This document shows, piece by piece, positions 1-9,810 of a stretch of 64,000 bases of DNA. The notes beneath the pieces are model-generated. The model did no database searches. It was not told where the DNA came from and saw nothing but the letters and a program-made list of their open reading frames with translations. Source of the stretch: Salticus scenicus (taxonomy: Eukaryota; Arthropoda; Arachnida; Araneae; Salticidae); NCBI GenBank assembly GCA_963930645.1, contig OZ005649.1, positions 41,506,664-41,570,663 on the forward strand, in the 5' to 3' direction. A program made the translations under genes and the position numbers. Position 1 is the stretch's first letter. Every line of letters begins with the position of its first letter.

Positions 1-334
1 GCATGAGCTTGGTATCCCATTTTCCTGAAAAATACATCCCAGCTTATTTCCACGTCTGATTGCTTCTTCTGTCTGACTTTTTAGATACTTACTCGATTTC
101 GTGATAACAGTATATTCTCTAGTTTAGGACCTTAGAAGCCCATCCCTAAAAATTGCAACTTCTTTCAACTAAAAATCAAAGAACTAGTTCATTGTTTTTC
201 TTTTTGACAGTAAGGATTTCAAAAATTCCTAATATTTAATGTATAATTTATAAACTAGTTTTGCTTACAATATCTGTGTTTGAGTAGTATTTTTTTTTTT
301 TCATGCACATCTGAAATTTTTTACTATGTCAGCT
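1..334. other. Unassigned AT-rich DNA
   Basis: AT-rich sequence with homopolymer tracts. No coding frame, RNA gene or recognisable repeat is seen. Confidence 0.6.
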
Positions 335-390
335 CGTTCTGGAGGGGGCTTCAGCCCCCTAAGCCCCCTCCGTGGGTGCGCCACTGGCCA
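335..390. repeat. GC-rich repeat fragment
   Basis: A short island rich in G and C runs with self-complementary halves (GGGGGCTT / AAGCCCCC), ending in GTGGGTGCGCCACTG. It contrasts sharply with its AT-rich surroundings and resembles the end of a dispersed transposon, but only this fragment is present, so no family is assigned. Confidence 0.3.
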
Positions 391-1415
391 TAGGCGATTA
401 TTTCTATTTTTCTTTTCTTTTTTGTACCACTCTTACCATAACATAAAATTTATACTAAATTTATCTAGACAAACTACAGTTTTATATTAGAAAAATATCA
501 AAAATTTTACTTTTTGGAAATAGTGGAACTAAATGAATAAAGATAACAAATAATTAGACAAATAAATAATAATAATAATGAACCAGCCGTTTGTGGCAGC
601 CCTGCGTTAAGGATAAGAAGATAAATGTTTGATTAACATTGGTTTTTAAAAGTAAAATTCCTTAAGTTTATTTATTTATTTATTTTAAATAGTAACATTA
701 CTCTAGAAAATGTTTATATGAAAATATAGCACAGTTATTTTATTCACAAAAAGTTTTATAAAACATTCTTGGGCATGAAGATTTGACATTTTTATGCAAA
801 TTCACGAAATCATTTTTTTTTTTTTTAATGATTACTGAAGATGATTTTCATTTTCTTAGAACTGAAAATCTAAATATCAGGAAAAGTTCATTTTTTGCCC
901 TATGGTCAACAGTTTACAAATTGTTTATTTATTTTTATTCATTTCGCAGCATTTTTATTATTATTAAAAATTAAATAATTTGATTACTTTATATCAAATT
1001 ATCACAGATGTATAGCATGAAAATTAGCGACTACTTAATAGAATACTACGTTTTTAATAGAAAAATTCAGTATTTATTTGTTGTGATATTCTTTTTTCTT
1101 CGAAAAATACTAAAAATAAGTTCAAAAAATCACTGAATTCTTCTATAGAAAAGGTAGTAGTGAATTAACTATTTGCGGCTCAAGGTAATTAAGTAGGAGT
1201 ATTTAAATTACACTTCCACCGGAATTCCCGAAGAAAATAAAAATAAAAGAAATTGATGACCGTTTTAGCTATAATATAAAAGTAAAATTTTGTTAAAAAA
1301 TTTCCGGGATGAGTTTTTGATGTTGGAACTTAATAATTGTGTCCTCGCAATGAGAACAGCACACCGAAAAGGATTAAGGAACAGTTAAATGCTCTGATAT
1401 TTTTCCATAGCTCTA
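391..1415 (-). repeat. Inverted segmental-duplication arm (copy c)
   Basis: Read on the minus strand, this stretch matches 7339-10440 nearly end to end, including the block around 580-620 (CCGTTTGTGGCAGCCCTGCG) whose reverse complement lies near 10210-10240. The partner arm contains a Helitron and a 118-bp MITE that are missing here, so this arm shows the state before those insertions. The outer boundary of similarity falls near 391 and 10437. The unit is also related to 19400-21870. Confidence 0.8.
1169..1373. mobile_element. piggyBac-type MITE relic, family 1
   Basis: Flanked by TTAA on both sides (1165-1168, 1374-1377). It begins with a degenerate form of the family start (CCCTTTGCGGCGCAAGGTAA elsewhere) and contains the shared CACCGGAATT block. 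Better copies are at 19513, 31046 and 42122. No coding capacity. Confidence 0.55.
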
Positions 1416-1420
1416 ACATA

Positions 1421-1652
1421 GCCTCCTAAACTAGATGGCTTCTGCGCGGCTCAGAAACTTGGCAACAGTTCAAGAGGTAGACAGTATCAACTGGTACAGA
1501 TTGCGCGACTTTTTTATTCAACTGTCACAAATAATTTTAAGAAGTCCTATATGATATATAAAATCGACGTTTCTATTCGCCTTTTATGTATATCAAATCC
1601 CACTTTTAAAATTTTTTGGTGGCTGTTGAATAAAAAAGTCGCGTAATCTGTA
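1421..1652. mobile_element. Palindromic MITE family B, truncated
   Basis: Starts after TA with GCCTCCTAAACTAG, the family B terminus, and runs inward as a long inverted repeat (TTATTCAACTGTCAC / GGTGGCTGTTGAATAA). The far terminus (CTAGTTTAGGAGGC) is missing, so the element is truncated. Full copies are at 12414-14156, 23308-23619 and 46997-47308. TA targets suggest a Tc1/mariner-related non-autonomous element. Confidence 0.75.
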
Positions 1653-1744
1653 ATTAATACCCTGCCATTAATCCTGAATTTTACAGTAACTTCCGTAATA
1701 ATCGAGTTACAGCTTTGACAATGGTTGTATGGATAATATAGGTT

Positions 1745-1945
1745 TTTTCACCAAGGTCGTCAAAATAGTTGTCAAGGTGCGATAAAGTCGCCAAATTCAT
1801 CGCCAAGTCCATTACGTGCCCTGACAAAGTGTGTTTTTAACGGAGAAGGATCTTTTTTAACGCAGAAACAAGCTAGAAAAAGCTAGAAATGCGAAAAAGT
1901 GACATTTTATAATGTGACTAAACCTCTTAGAAAGAAATCACATAA
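1745..1945. repeat. Dispersed repeat H, copy 1
   Basis: Similar along about 190 bp to 32458-32665. Shared blocks include AAAGTCGCCAAATT followed by CGCCAAGTCCATTAC (here) or CGCCAAATCCATTAC (there), and a downstream 'aagcctctt / aacctctta' stretch. Family not recognised; the other copy ends in a long poly-A, as a SINE would. Confidence 0.5.
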
Positions 1946-2040
1946 AAATAACTAGCACTATTTAGAAATCTGTAACATATATTTACATCTATGCATAACA
2001 CGTATATTTTTACTGATTTATTACACATATATATTCATTA

Positions 2041-2275
2041 TGCATACATATTATATTTATAAAAGCACATACATAACCTGCAGAAAAAGTGATATCTCAT
2101 AAAAAATCAATACTATTGTAAAAGTCACCCCGCCCAGCAAAAACTATTACCTTTCTTATGCATACGTATTATATTTATAAAAGTACATACATAACCTGCA
2201 AAAAGAAGTGATATCTCATAAAAAGCAATACTCTTGTAAAAGTCACCCCACGCAGCAAAAACTCTTACCTTTCTT
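2041..2275. repeat. Tandem duplication of a ~117-bp unit
   Basis: Two adjacent copies of one unit (roughly 2041-2157 and 2158-2275), each holding TATTATATTTATAAAAG, a CATACATAACCTGCA block and AAAAGTCACCCC. They differ at few positions, so the duplication is fairly recent. Confidence 0.8.
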
Positions 2276-2370
2276 AAGCAGCCAAAAAAAAAGGATTGAT
2301 ATCAAATTTCGCCGCCGCTATTGAATCCTGGGTACTCAATGAAGATCTGCCAATAACACTGCATGCATCT

Positions 2371-2690
2371 TTCTAACAAATCCTAATCTCTTTCAACATT
2401 CTTTGTTACCTTCATCTTATTCTTTTCAACTTCTTCTATTCTTCATCTTCATCTTATCATTCATATTCTTTTTTCGCTGCATTATAAAGTTATAATTTAA
2501 AGTATTTTTACGGCGGGGTGCGTAATAATATTTTAATCTTTACTAACTAATTTTTTTATTAATTAAAACTTCTACATAGGGGACGCACCCCGCCGTAAAA
2601 ATACTTTAAATTATAACTTTATATTGCAGCGAAAAAACTAACACAGATAGCAAAGAATGTTAAAAGAGATTAGGATTTATTAGAAAATTT
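2371..2690. repeat. Fold-back inverted repeat
   Basis: An inner arm of about 60 bp (TTTTTTCGCTGC ... TACGGCGGGGTGCG, ending near 2521) is repeated in reverse complement from about 2583 (CGCACCCCGCCGTA ... GCAGCGAAAAAA). Outer arms (AATCCTAATCTCTTT against AAAGAGATTAGGATT) extend the fold, with a TTCATCTTAT-rich stretch on one side only. Probably a non-autonomous DNA element; no target duplication could be fixed. Confidence 0.65.
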
Positions 2691-2744
2691 TTATTTATTA
2701 CAGGAGGAACCATTATTGAATTTTAATGGAGTTTAAGAATTTGC

Positions 2745-3016
2745 GTGGCGCTCAGCGTGCTAGGGATGTTCCGGAGACATGCCACCTGCCATCACAAGTT
2801 TGATACTCCACAGACGGGATGGTTCCCCCGATTTGGTGATCCCCAGAGGTATAGTTTTGATGGAAATATGGAGGACTTTGGGGCTATGACAGATTTTATG
2901 TGCACCAACCACCATAAGTGTACACGACGGTTTTTGGCCAGCTCAAGTATCGAATCGATAATCTTCCAATTACGAACTCGGCACTTTACCGACTGGGGTA
3001 CCGCGGCCTGGAACCA
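2745..3016 (-). mobile_element. tRNA-derived SINE
   Basis: On the minus strand the sequence begins near 3010 with GGCCGCGGTA, followed by an A-box-like stretch (CCCCAGTCGGTAAAGTGCCG), an anticodon-like arm, a B-box-like GATTCGATACT and a 3' acceptor-like GGCCA. That is a degenerate tRNA head of about 75 nt. The body runs down to about 2745 and ends in GCATGTCTCCGGAACATCCC. An open frame on the plus strand across it is a shadow, not a gene. The tRNA identity cannot be assigned because the anticodon stem is imperfect. Confidence 0.65.
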
Positions 3017-3119
3017 TGATTGTAAAAAAAAAAAATAAAAAAAAATTTCAATGTTGCTATTAGTAACATTTTTTCTCTACTTTTGGAAAATTAATTTTCT
3101 TACATGAGAAAATTAAAAT

Positions 3120-3250
3120 ATGATTCATGGTTGTAGGTAGATAGGTAGTTAGGTAGTTAGATAGGTAAGGTTTGACGTTGCACCATTACTGCGCTATGGA
3201 TAATTGGCGACGGTATTCCCTAGGGATGTTCCGGAGACATGCTACCACAG
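3120..3250 (-). mobile_element. SINE 3' part with simple-repeat tail
   Basis: Shares GATGTTCCGGAGACATGC with the SINE at 2745. On the minus strand it ends in repeated ACCTA/ACTACCTA units (3135-3165 on the plus strand), which fits a SINE tail. Probably the 3' half of the same family. Confidence 0.45.
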
Positions 3251-3261
3251 ATTTAATAATA

Positions 3262-3805
3262 CACAAAAAAATATGCGAATCATGAATATTGTAAATATAT
3301 ACGAATTTTTCCATTCCGTTTGAAAATGCGAGTTCATTCAAGCTCTCCAATTCTATTTTACTTTTAAATATGGCGCATCGCGCGAGTAAACAAATTCTAT
3401 TCGAGTATTCGCAGTTTCAGCCAGACTAGTTTTACATCGCAAGCACCAGATGGCTTTGTACCTAACCTCATAATAAATTTAAGCAGTCGAATTCAAAATT
3501 CCATAAATTTTCTCATGATCTGTAATGAATAAAAATTTGAAGAAATGCAAATTTAAATAATTATAGGAATTGTAAGAAATAATCGAAAAATAATTTTAAA
3601 TAGTAAATGTCGTATATATTACTTACCTTAATACGGAAAAATATGCGAAATACGAATATTTTAAAAATACATGAATTTTTTTCTTCAGACTGAAAGTAAG
3701 AATATGTTCAAGCTCCAATTCTATTTTAATTTTAAGTATAGTGCGTTGCACGACAAAATAAATTCTATACGAGCATGCGCAGTTTCAACCAGAGTTGTTT
3801 TTGAT
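3262..3805. repeat. Pair of direct repeats, ~175 bp each
   Basis: 3262-3440 and 3630-3805 are diverged copies of one unit. Shared blocks are AAAAATATGCGAA, TCAAGCTC...CCAATTCTATTTTA and GCGCAGTTTCA / TTCGCAGTTTCAGCC. Nothing coding. The repeat class is unknown. Confidence 0.6.
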
Positions 3806-4168
3806 GGCCTTATCATTGATCAGTAACGCAACCAGTTTACTCCTAGTTCAGTTGTGGTGAATACGCTTAATAATAATTGCTTTAATTACTAAATTGTCGT
3901 TTACTCCAGGTATCCTACAGTAAACTGTAAAACTTTTAAAGAAAAAGAAAAAAATCAGTAAGGATTTGTTCATTTTAGAGGTTAATTTTTCTTTACTTTT
4001 CTTTATTTTTTCCTCTACTTTTATTTTCTTTCTACCTTGTATTATATACAGATCATCAAAAGTCGTTCTCATGATTAAAAATGAGATTGTTAGATTTTTA
4101 TATTTTGCCACAAATCTCTTTTTGATTTAAATTTATGAGTATTAAATTTAAGGATTAGTATTAAAGTA

Positions 4169-4377
4169 CAGTCGGTAACAAAAGTGTCCGAACACTAGCA
4201 AAAATTCCTATATAAAAAAAAGTAGAGTTAATACTGTTTTGTTGAATAAATCTTTGTCGAATCATGTTCTTTGTCAGTCTAAGAACATGATTCGACAAGG
4301 ATTTATTTAACAAAACATTATTAACTCTACTTTTTTTATATAGGAATTTTTGCTAGTGTAACTCTTGTTACCGACTG
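4169..4377. mobile_element. Palindromic MITE with TA target duplication
   Basis: A 209-bp near-perfect palindrome starting CAGTCGGTAACAAAAGT after TA and ending GTTACCGACTG before TA. The centre lies near the repeated AGAACATGATTCGACAA. TIR and TA target indicate a Tc1/mariner-type non-autonomous element. Confidence 0.85.
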
Positions 4378-4914
4378 TACATAAGGTAAGGGTGGCATGT
4401 TTCGTTATAGTACCTCTGTAACTTAATAACTAAAATACTAACATTAGGTCAAAGTTCAAGGTTATATGAAAAAAATTTACTAATTTAGATACATCATATT
4501 CATTCATGTAAACTCAAAACGTGCATTCATAACAAAAGAATCATCTAGCCCATCGAATATTTTATTTATCGTAAGAGAAAGTTATTGTCATCCTGGACAT
4601 GTTATAGTTTCCCCGGTTTATAGTTTAACATCCCTGGACATGTTATAGTTTCTTATATTACTTTTCAGGTCTAACTCGTTGGAGTTTTCTGTGTTTTTCT
4701 GTGAGACTCGCATAACAATGAACTAGAACGAACTCCCATGAAAGTCCGCTGCCGTGGAAAACATTTCACTCAAGCCTAGGACACTAGTGAGGCCAATCGG
4801 CTTAAATCAGTTTCATAGACATGAATACACATCTAATGCAAAAAATGTATTTGTTAGATTTAAGAAGTTCTGAATATGCTATATAAGTAATCAGACCACA
4901 TCGTGCACTTAAAT

Positions 4915-5110
4915 AAAACTTGCCACATACTAATTAATATTCCGTAGTATTGTTAGCCACGCCTTTTTTTTCACACCAGTATATTTTTAGAGTATTTTTC
5001 CTCTTATTTAATTGTAATTGAATTTCGGGATTATTACTTTAAAAATTTCCTGGTGGGAAAAAAGGGTGGGGATAACAACACTACGGAATGTTAATTAGGA
5101 TGTTGACAAA
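4915..5110. mobile_element. Family A palindromic element
   Basis: Contains the family A core: an outer arm with TAATTAATATTCCGTAGTA mirrored by TACGGAATGTTAATTA, the stretch TTTTTTTCACACCAGTATAT, and an AT-rich centre. Termini are worn, so a 6-bp target duplication cannot be read here. Confidence 0.75.
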
Positions 5111-6170
5111 TGTGACTTAAATATACCATACTACGAAAAACGCATAACACTACTTGAAAAAAGTCTTCGGTGTACTTGCAGATATACACCCTAATGTAAC
5201 AGAATTCTTCTGCGTCGTGCTTTGTAAACAAATGCTGGGAGCCAGCGTTGCCAAAAATACGATATTTATCATACACACAATTGCCAAGGTCCTTATTTAG
5301 GTAAAAGACTTCATACCAGAAATTTTCCATAATAAATTTCTCTTCATTTAATCGTGAAAAATTAATATGAAATATTTTTATTAAACAATAGTGGTCTAAA
5401 ACCTGATTTAAAAATTAGAAATGCTGGAAAATATTATCGTACGATTGGCAACGTTGGTAGAAGCCTTTCATACCATATCCTACATGAAACATGCTTGTAT
5501 CGTTTTAAGAAACATATGCATATTTATTTTATTTAAATCTGTTTCAAAATCTTTAAAAATGTTAAAATATAACGATAAAAATTTTCGTTCATACACATAA
5601 TATATGCGAATACTTTTAATGTCCCTGTAGAAGAAATACTTAAATAAAGTGAATAAAGTGTCAAACAAATTCTCCATATGACATAAATTAAAAATATTGA
5701 ATTTGTATTCCTTGCTAATATATGTTTTTCTTTTAATTAGGTTGATAATAGATTCACACAAAAAGACATCAACCGCAAAAAATCTGATTTTTAGATTCAT
5801 GGCCTCTCAAAACACGCATATTCATCAGGAATTTAGTTTTGAAAATTTAATCTAAAACAAATATTTCTTTTAACTTGCCATTCGTTTATTAAATTATGTT
5901 TTTCAACTGTGAAGAGCACCTTATCTAAAAAAAGAAAAGAAAAAAGTTCAATATCATAAAAATTCATAGAGATATTGGTGATTAAATGGGCTGTTTTTCA
6001 GCTATTTTCTAAAAAGGTCTTTACGATAAGGAAATATACAAAAGGAAATTTGTACAGAACTCTTATTACTGAACTCTTGGCAGATGAGATCAACAAAATT
6101 GATTCCTGTACCTCAAGAAATATCTCCCTCGACCGTGCGATGCTTATTCTATGAATAAGATTGAATTAGA

Positions 6171-6237
<67 letters not shown>

Positions 6238-6255
6238 TTGTAATCGTCTCAAAGA
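5111..6255. other. Unassigned DNA with TA/T microsatellite
   Basis: AT-rich DNA without a supported gene. A (TA)n run followed by about 30 Ts lies at 6168-6234. Confidence 0.6.
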
Positions 6256-6461
6256 CATACTTGCCAACCATCTCATTATGAACCGTACGATTTTTAGTAC
6301 CCGCCTTTTTTTTCACACCAAAAATATTTTAGAGTAATTTTAGTCTTATTTAACAACATTTGGAGAGAATTACTCTAAAAATATAGTGGTGTGAGAAAAG
6401 GGCGTTTTTTCAGGGGGTGTTAACAATTGTACGGTTATTAATGAGGTAGTTGGCAAATATG
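6256..6461. mobile_element. Family A palindromic element, 6-bp TSD
   Basis: Starts CATACTTGCCAACC, ends TTGGCAAATATG, and is flanked by CAAAGA at 6250-6255 and 6462-6467. The two halves are near reverse complements, with the shared core (TTTTTTCACACC...TTTAGAG...GGTGTGAGAAAAGG). Confidence 0.9.
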
Positions 6462-6477
6462 CAAAGAGAAGCCATTG

Positions 6478-6596
6478 AAGGACATACTTGCCATTTTTTT
6501 TTTAATTTAATCATGAATGTTGTTTATTCCGCAACCCCCCCCCCCGCCCTTTTTTTAAACATCGTATTCTTTATGGAGTAATTTTTACACCTGTTA
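6478..6596. mobile_element. Partial family A element
   Basis: Begins with CATACTTGCCA and carries a C-run plus the poly-T stretch of the family, but is interrupted by the intact copy at 6597. Its second half is not clearly present. Confidence 0.4.
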
Positions 6597-6789
6597 CAGA
6601 GCTGCCAACTTAATCCGGCAAATTGTTAACGCCTATTGAAAAACGCCCCTTTTTCTACACCACTTAATTTTTAGAGTAATTCTCTTCAAATGTATCTATG
6701 ATTAATTAAGTAGAAAAATACTCTAAAAATTAAGTGGTGTAGAAAAATGGGCGGTACTAACAATTTGCCGGATTAGGTTGGCAGCTCTG
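6597..6789. mobile_element. Family A palindromic element, CAGAGCTGCC subtype
   Basis: Termini CAGAGCTGCCAAC / GTTGGCAGCTCTG with CTGTTA target duplications at 6591-6596 and 6790-6795. Almost the same sequence recurs at 55622-55814, making these two the most similar pair of the family. Confidence 0.9.
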
Positions 6790-6799
6790 CTGTTAATTA

Positions 6800-6970
6800 T
6801 AGAAATTTATCCGTAATAGCTTTAGGCTACGCCTTATTCCCACTTTGTAGAGTAATATTCTGCGATATGTATTCATAATTAAATAAGAATGACTATTCAT
6901 CTACAAATATACTGGTGTGAAAAGAAGCCAGGGCCTAATACTATTTCGGAAATATTTGCATAATTGGTAG
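6800..6970. mobile_element. Diverged family A-like element
   Basis: Mirror-arranged blocks (TCCGTAATAGCTTTAGGC ... GGGCCTAATACTATTTCGGA) around a core with GTAGAGTAATATT and TACTGGTGTGAAAAGAAG. Same design as family A, but no target duplication is legible. Confidence 0.5.
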
Positions 6971-7096
6971 GACTAAATTTTTTTCATCATATAATTACGA
7001 TTAAATGTGACCAAAATTAATGTACAAAGAATACGGTCTGAAGAAATGGTGAATATCAACAACATTCCGGAATAAATTAAAAATGTTAGAGCTGTA

Positions 7097-7338
7097 GCCT
7101 CCTAAATTAGATGCCTTTCGAGTGGCTCGGAAACTTGGTAACAGTTCAAGTGGTAGACAGTGCCATCTGGTACACATTGCTTGATTTTTTTACTCAACAG
7201 CCACCACAAATTTTTAAATATGGGAATACATAAAAAGCCAACAGAATCGAATAAACGTTCATTTTATCTATCATACATCACTTCTTAAAATTATTGGTGA
7301 GAGTTGAATAAAAAAGTCAGGCGTCTAGTTTAGGAGGC
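7097..7338. mobile_element. Palindromic MITE family B
   Basis: Flanked by TA on both sides. Starts GCCTCCTAAATTAG, ends CTAGTTTAGGAGGC. The inner arms (ACTCAACAGCCACCA / GGTGAGAGTTGAATAA) are reverse complements. It sits exactly at the inner edge of the inverted segmental duplication. Confidence 0.85.
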
Positions 7339-7385
7339 TATTTTAGAGCTATGGAACGATATCAGAGCATTTAGCTGTTCCTTAA

Positions 7386-7708
7386 TCCTTTGCGGCGTAC
7401 ACTGTAAAAAAATGACTGTTACCAGCTGCAAGAAACTCTCTGTGAATGGAGAAAATAATTATTTTCTCCAATCACAGAGAGTTTGTTGCAGCTGGTAATA
7501 GTTATTTTTTTACAGTGTACTGTTCTCGTTGCGAGGGCACAGTTATTAAGTTCAAAATAAAAAAATCCCGGAATTTTTTTTAGCAAAATTTTACTTTTAT
7601 AACATAGATGAAAAAGGTCTACAATTTCTTTTATTTTTATTTTCTTCGTGTATTCCGATGGCAGTGTAATTTAAATATTCCTACTTAATTAACTTGGGCC
7701 GCAAATAG
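7386..7708. mobile_element. piggyBac-type MITE relic, family 1
   Basis: Bounded by TTAA at 7382-7385 and 7709-7712. It is the inverted partner of 1169-1373 and holds a later MITE at 7400-7517. Confidence 0.55.
7400..7517. mobile_element. 118-bp palindromic MITE, TA target
   Basis: Starts CACTGTAAAAAAATGACTG and ends in its reverse complement, centred on AATAATTATT. TA flanks at 7398-7399 and 7518-7519. The inverted partner arm (near 1355-1365) lacks it, so the empty site is present in the same window. Confidence 0.9.
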
Positions 7709-7877
7709 TTAATTCACTACTACCTATTCTATAGAAGAATGCAGTGATTGTTTGTACTAGTTTTTAATATTTTTCGAAGAAAAAAAATATCACAGCAAAT
7801 AAATACTGAATTTTTCTATTTAAAAAGTAGTATTCTATAAAGGAGTCGCTAATTTTCATGCTATACATCTGTAATAA

Positions 7878-9809
7878 TCTATATATATAAAAGAGTAAAC
7901 TCACTGACTGATTCACTCACTGATTCACTGACTCAACACGGTTGTGGCGATCCTATGGGAGATAGAGTCACAATTTTTGGTGAGCAGGTTTATTTTAGGA
8001 CCCTGACGCTCACTAAGACGGGATTTTGCGAAATACCCCCCCGTTCCCCCCCGGGGGGGGGCAGAAGGCAAAAACCACCTTTATAAGCATAACTCGGCTC
8101 CAAATTGCTTCACGGTGAAGAAATTGCAGAGGGAGAAACTAGACTTGAAAACAAAGAAATCATTTTCTGCGATTTTGGAATTTTGGATTTTTAAGGAGGG
8201 AAGGGGGTATAAATGATTTTCGGAGGCGCATAAGGCAAAAACACATTTATAAGTATTCTATATATATAAAAGAGTAAACTCACTGACTGATTCACTCACT
8301 GATTCACTCACTGATTCACTGACTCAACACGGTTGTGGCGATCCTATGGGAGATAGAGTCACAATTTTTGGTGAGCAGGTTGATTTTAGGACTCTGACGC
8401 TCACTAAGACGGGATTTTGCGAAATACCCCCCCCCGTTCCCCCCCGGGGGGGCAGAAGGCAAAAACCACCTTTATAAGCATAGCTCTGCTCCAAATTGCT
8501 TCACGGTGAAGAAATTGCAGAGGGAGAAACTAGACTTGAAACCAAAAAAATCATTTTCTGCGATTTTGGAATTTTGGATTTTTAAGGAGGGAAGGGGGTA
8601 TAAATGATTTTCGGAGGCGCATAAGGCAAAAACACATTTATAAGTATAATTCGGCTCCAAATTACTTCACAGTGAAGAAATTGCAGATGGGGAGACTAGA
8701 CTTGAATACAAAAAAATAGTTTCCTGCGATTTTGGAATTTTGGATTTTTAACGGGAGAAGGGGGTATAAATGATTTTCGGAGGCAAATTTAGAAAAACAC
8801 GGATTTTAGAGTAAAAATAATAGCTCAAAGATGTTAAAAAAAAAAAAAAAAAAAACCGCCAAGCGTCTTCTTGAAAATATTTCCAAAAACTCATTTTTTG
8901 ATTTTTTTCCGATTTTTTTTTTTTTGGGGGGGGGGGAAGGGGGGGGGCAAAAAAAATAAAAATAGTGTCAGATCGTTTAAAATTGGTACATAGAGGTTTT
9001 CGATACTTACAAATCGATTGCGGATATTTTCGAATTTGTAAAATTATTAGAAGGGGGGAAAGGGGGGGGGCAATATGGGGGGGCTATGGGCAAAAACAAA
9101 TAGAAATACAGTTAGGCCGTTCAAAATTGGTACAGATAGGTTTTAAAGGCCTGCAAGGCGAATGGGGGTATTTTCGAATGTGTAAAGTTATTAGGAGGGG
9201 AGAGATGGGGGTGGGGCAAAAAAATAAAAATAGAGTTAGATCGTTCAAAATTGGTATATAGAGGTTTTCGATACTTACAAATCGATTGCAGATATTTTCG
9301 AATTTGTAAAATTATTAGGAGGAGCGGGAAGGGAGGGAAGTGTGGGCAAAAACAAATAGAGATGCAGTTAGGCCGTTCGAAATTAGTACAGATAGGTTTT
9401 AGAGGCCAGCAAGTCGAATGGGGATATTTTCCAAAGCGTAAAGTTGTTAGGAGGGCCGGGAAGGGGGGGGGGCGGAGGGGCAAAAAAAAAAATAGAATAG
9501 AGTTAGAGCATTCAAAATTGGTATATAGAGGTTTTCGATACCTACAAATCGATTGCGGATATTTTCGAATTTTTAAAATTATTAGGATAGACAGGAGGGA
9601 GGGCGAAAGGGAAAAATAATAGAAATAAGAGTTAGAGCATTTTGGGAATTTTTTCCGAAGGCAGTGAGAACAAGGTGCGACATTTTTCTTAATAAGATTT
9701 TTTTTTCTGTTTTTTTTCACGTGATAAAAATTAATGCAATTTTGAGAATTCAGTAATTATAGCGATTCATTTAAAAATAAGGACCAGGGAAGCGAGCGTT
9801 GCCTGCTAG
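7878..9809 (+). mobile_element. Non-autonomous Helitron
   Basis: Starts with the Helitron 5' end TCTATATATATAAAAGAG after host A7877 and ends with GCGAGCGTTGCCTGCTAG before host T9810. The partner arm near 985-1005 holds the uninterrupted host sequence, showing insertion between A and T with no target duplication. There is no Rep/helicase coding region. The 5' end occurs twice in tandem (7878 and 8256), followed by related ~160-bp blocks and then a G-rich minisatellite. Readable frames over the latter are repeat shadows. Confidence 0.9.
8965..9630. repeat. G-rich minisatellite inside the Helitron
   Basis: Alternating related units of about 120-140 bp, each with a TTCAAAATTGGTA block, an ATTTTCGAAT(T/G)TGTAAA block and a G-rich spacer. 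About five units. Long frames on both strands arise from the repetition and are not genes. Confidence 0.85.
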
Positions 9810-9810
9810 T

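Noticed and set aside
2940..3010. Functional tRNA gene
   Set aside because: Acceptor and anticodon stems have mismatches and the head continues directly into a SINE body.
2745..3038. 97-codon plus-strand frame
   Set aside because: It lies antisense to a tRNA-derived SINE and has no conserved domain.
8965..9720. Overlapping 98-199 codon frames on both strands
   Set aside because: They lie in the G-rich minisatellite of the Helitron; open frames follow from unit periodicity and the proteins repeat the same words.
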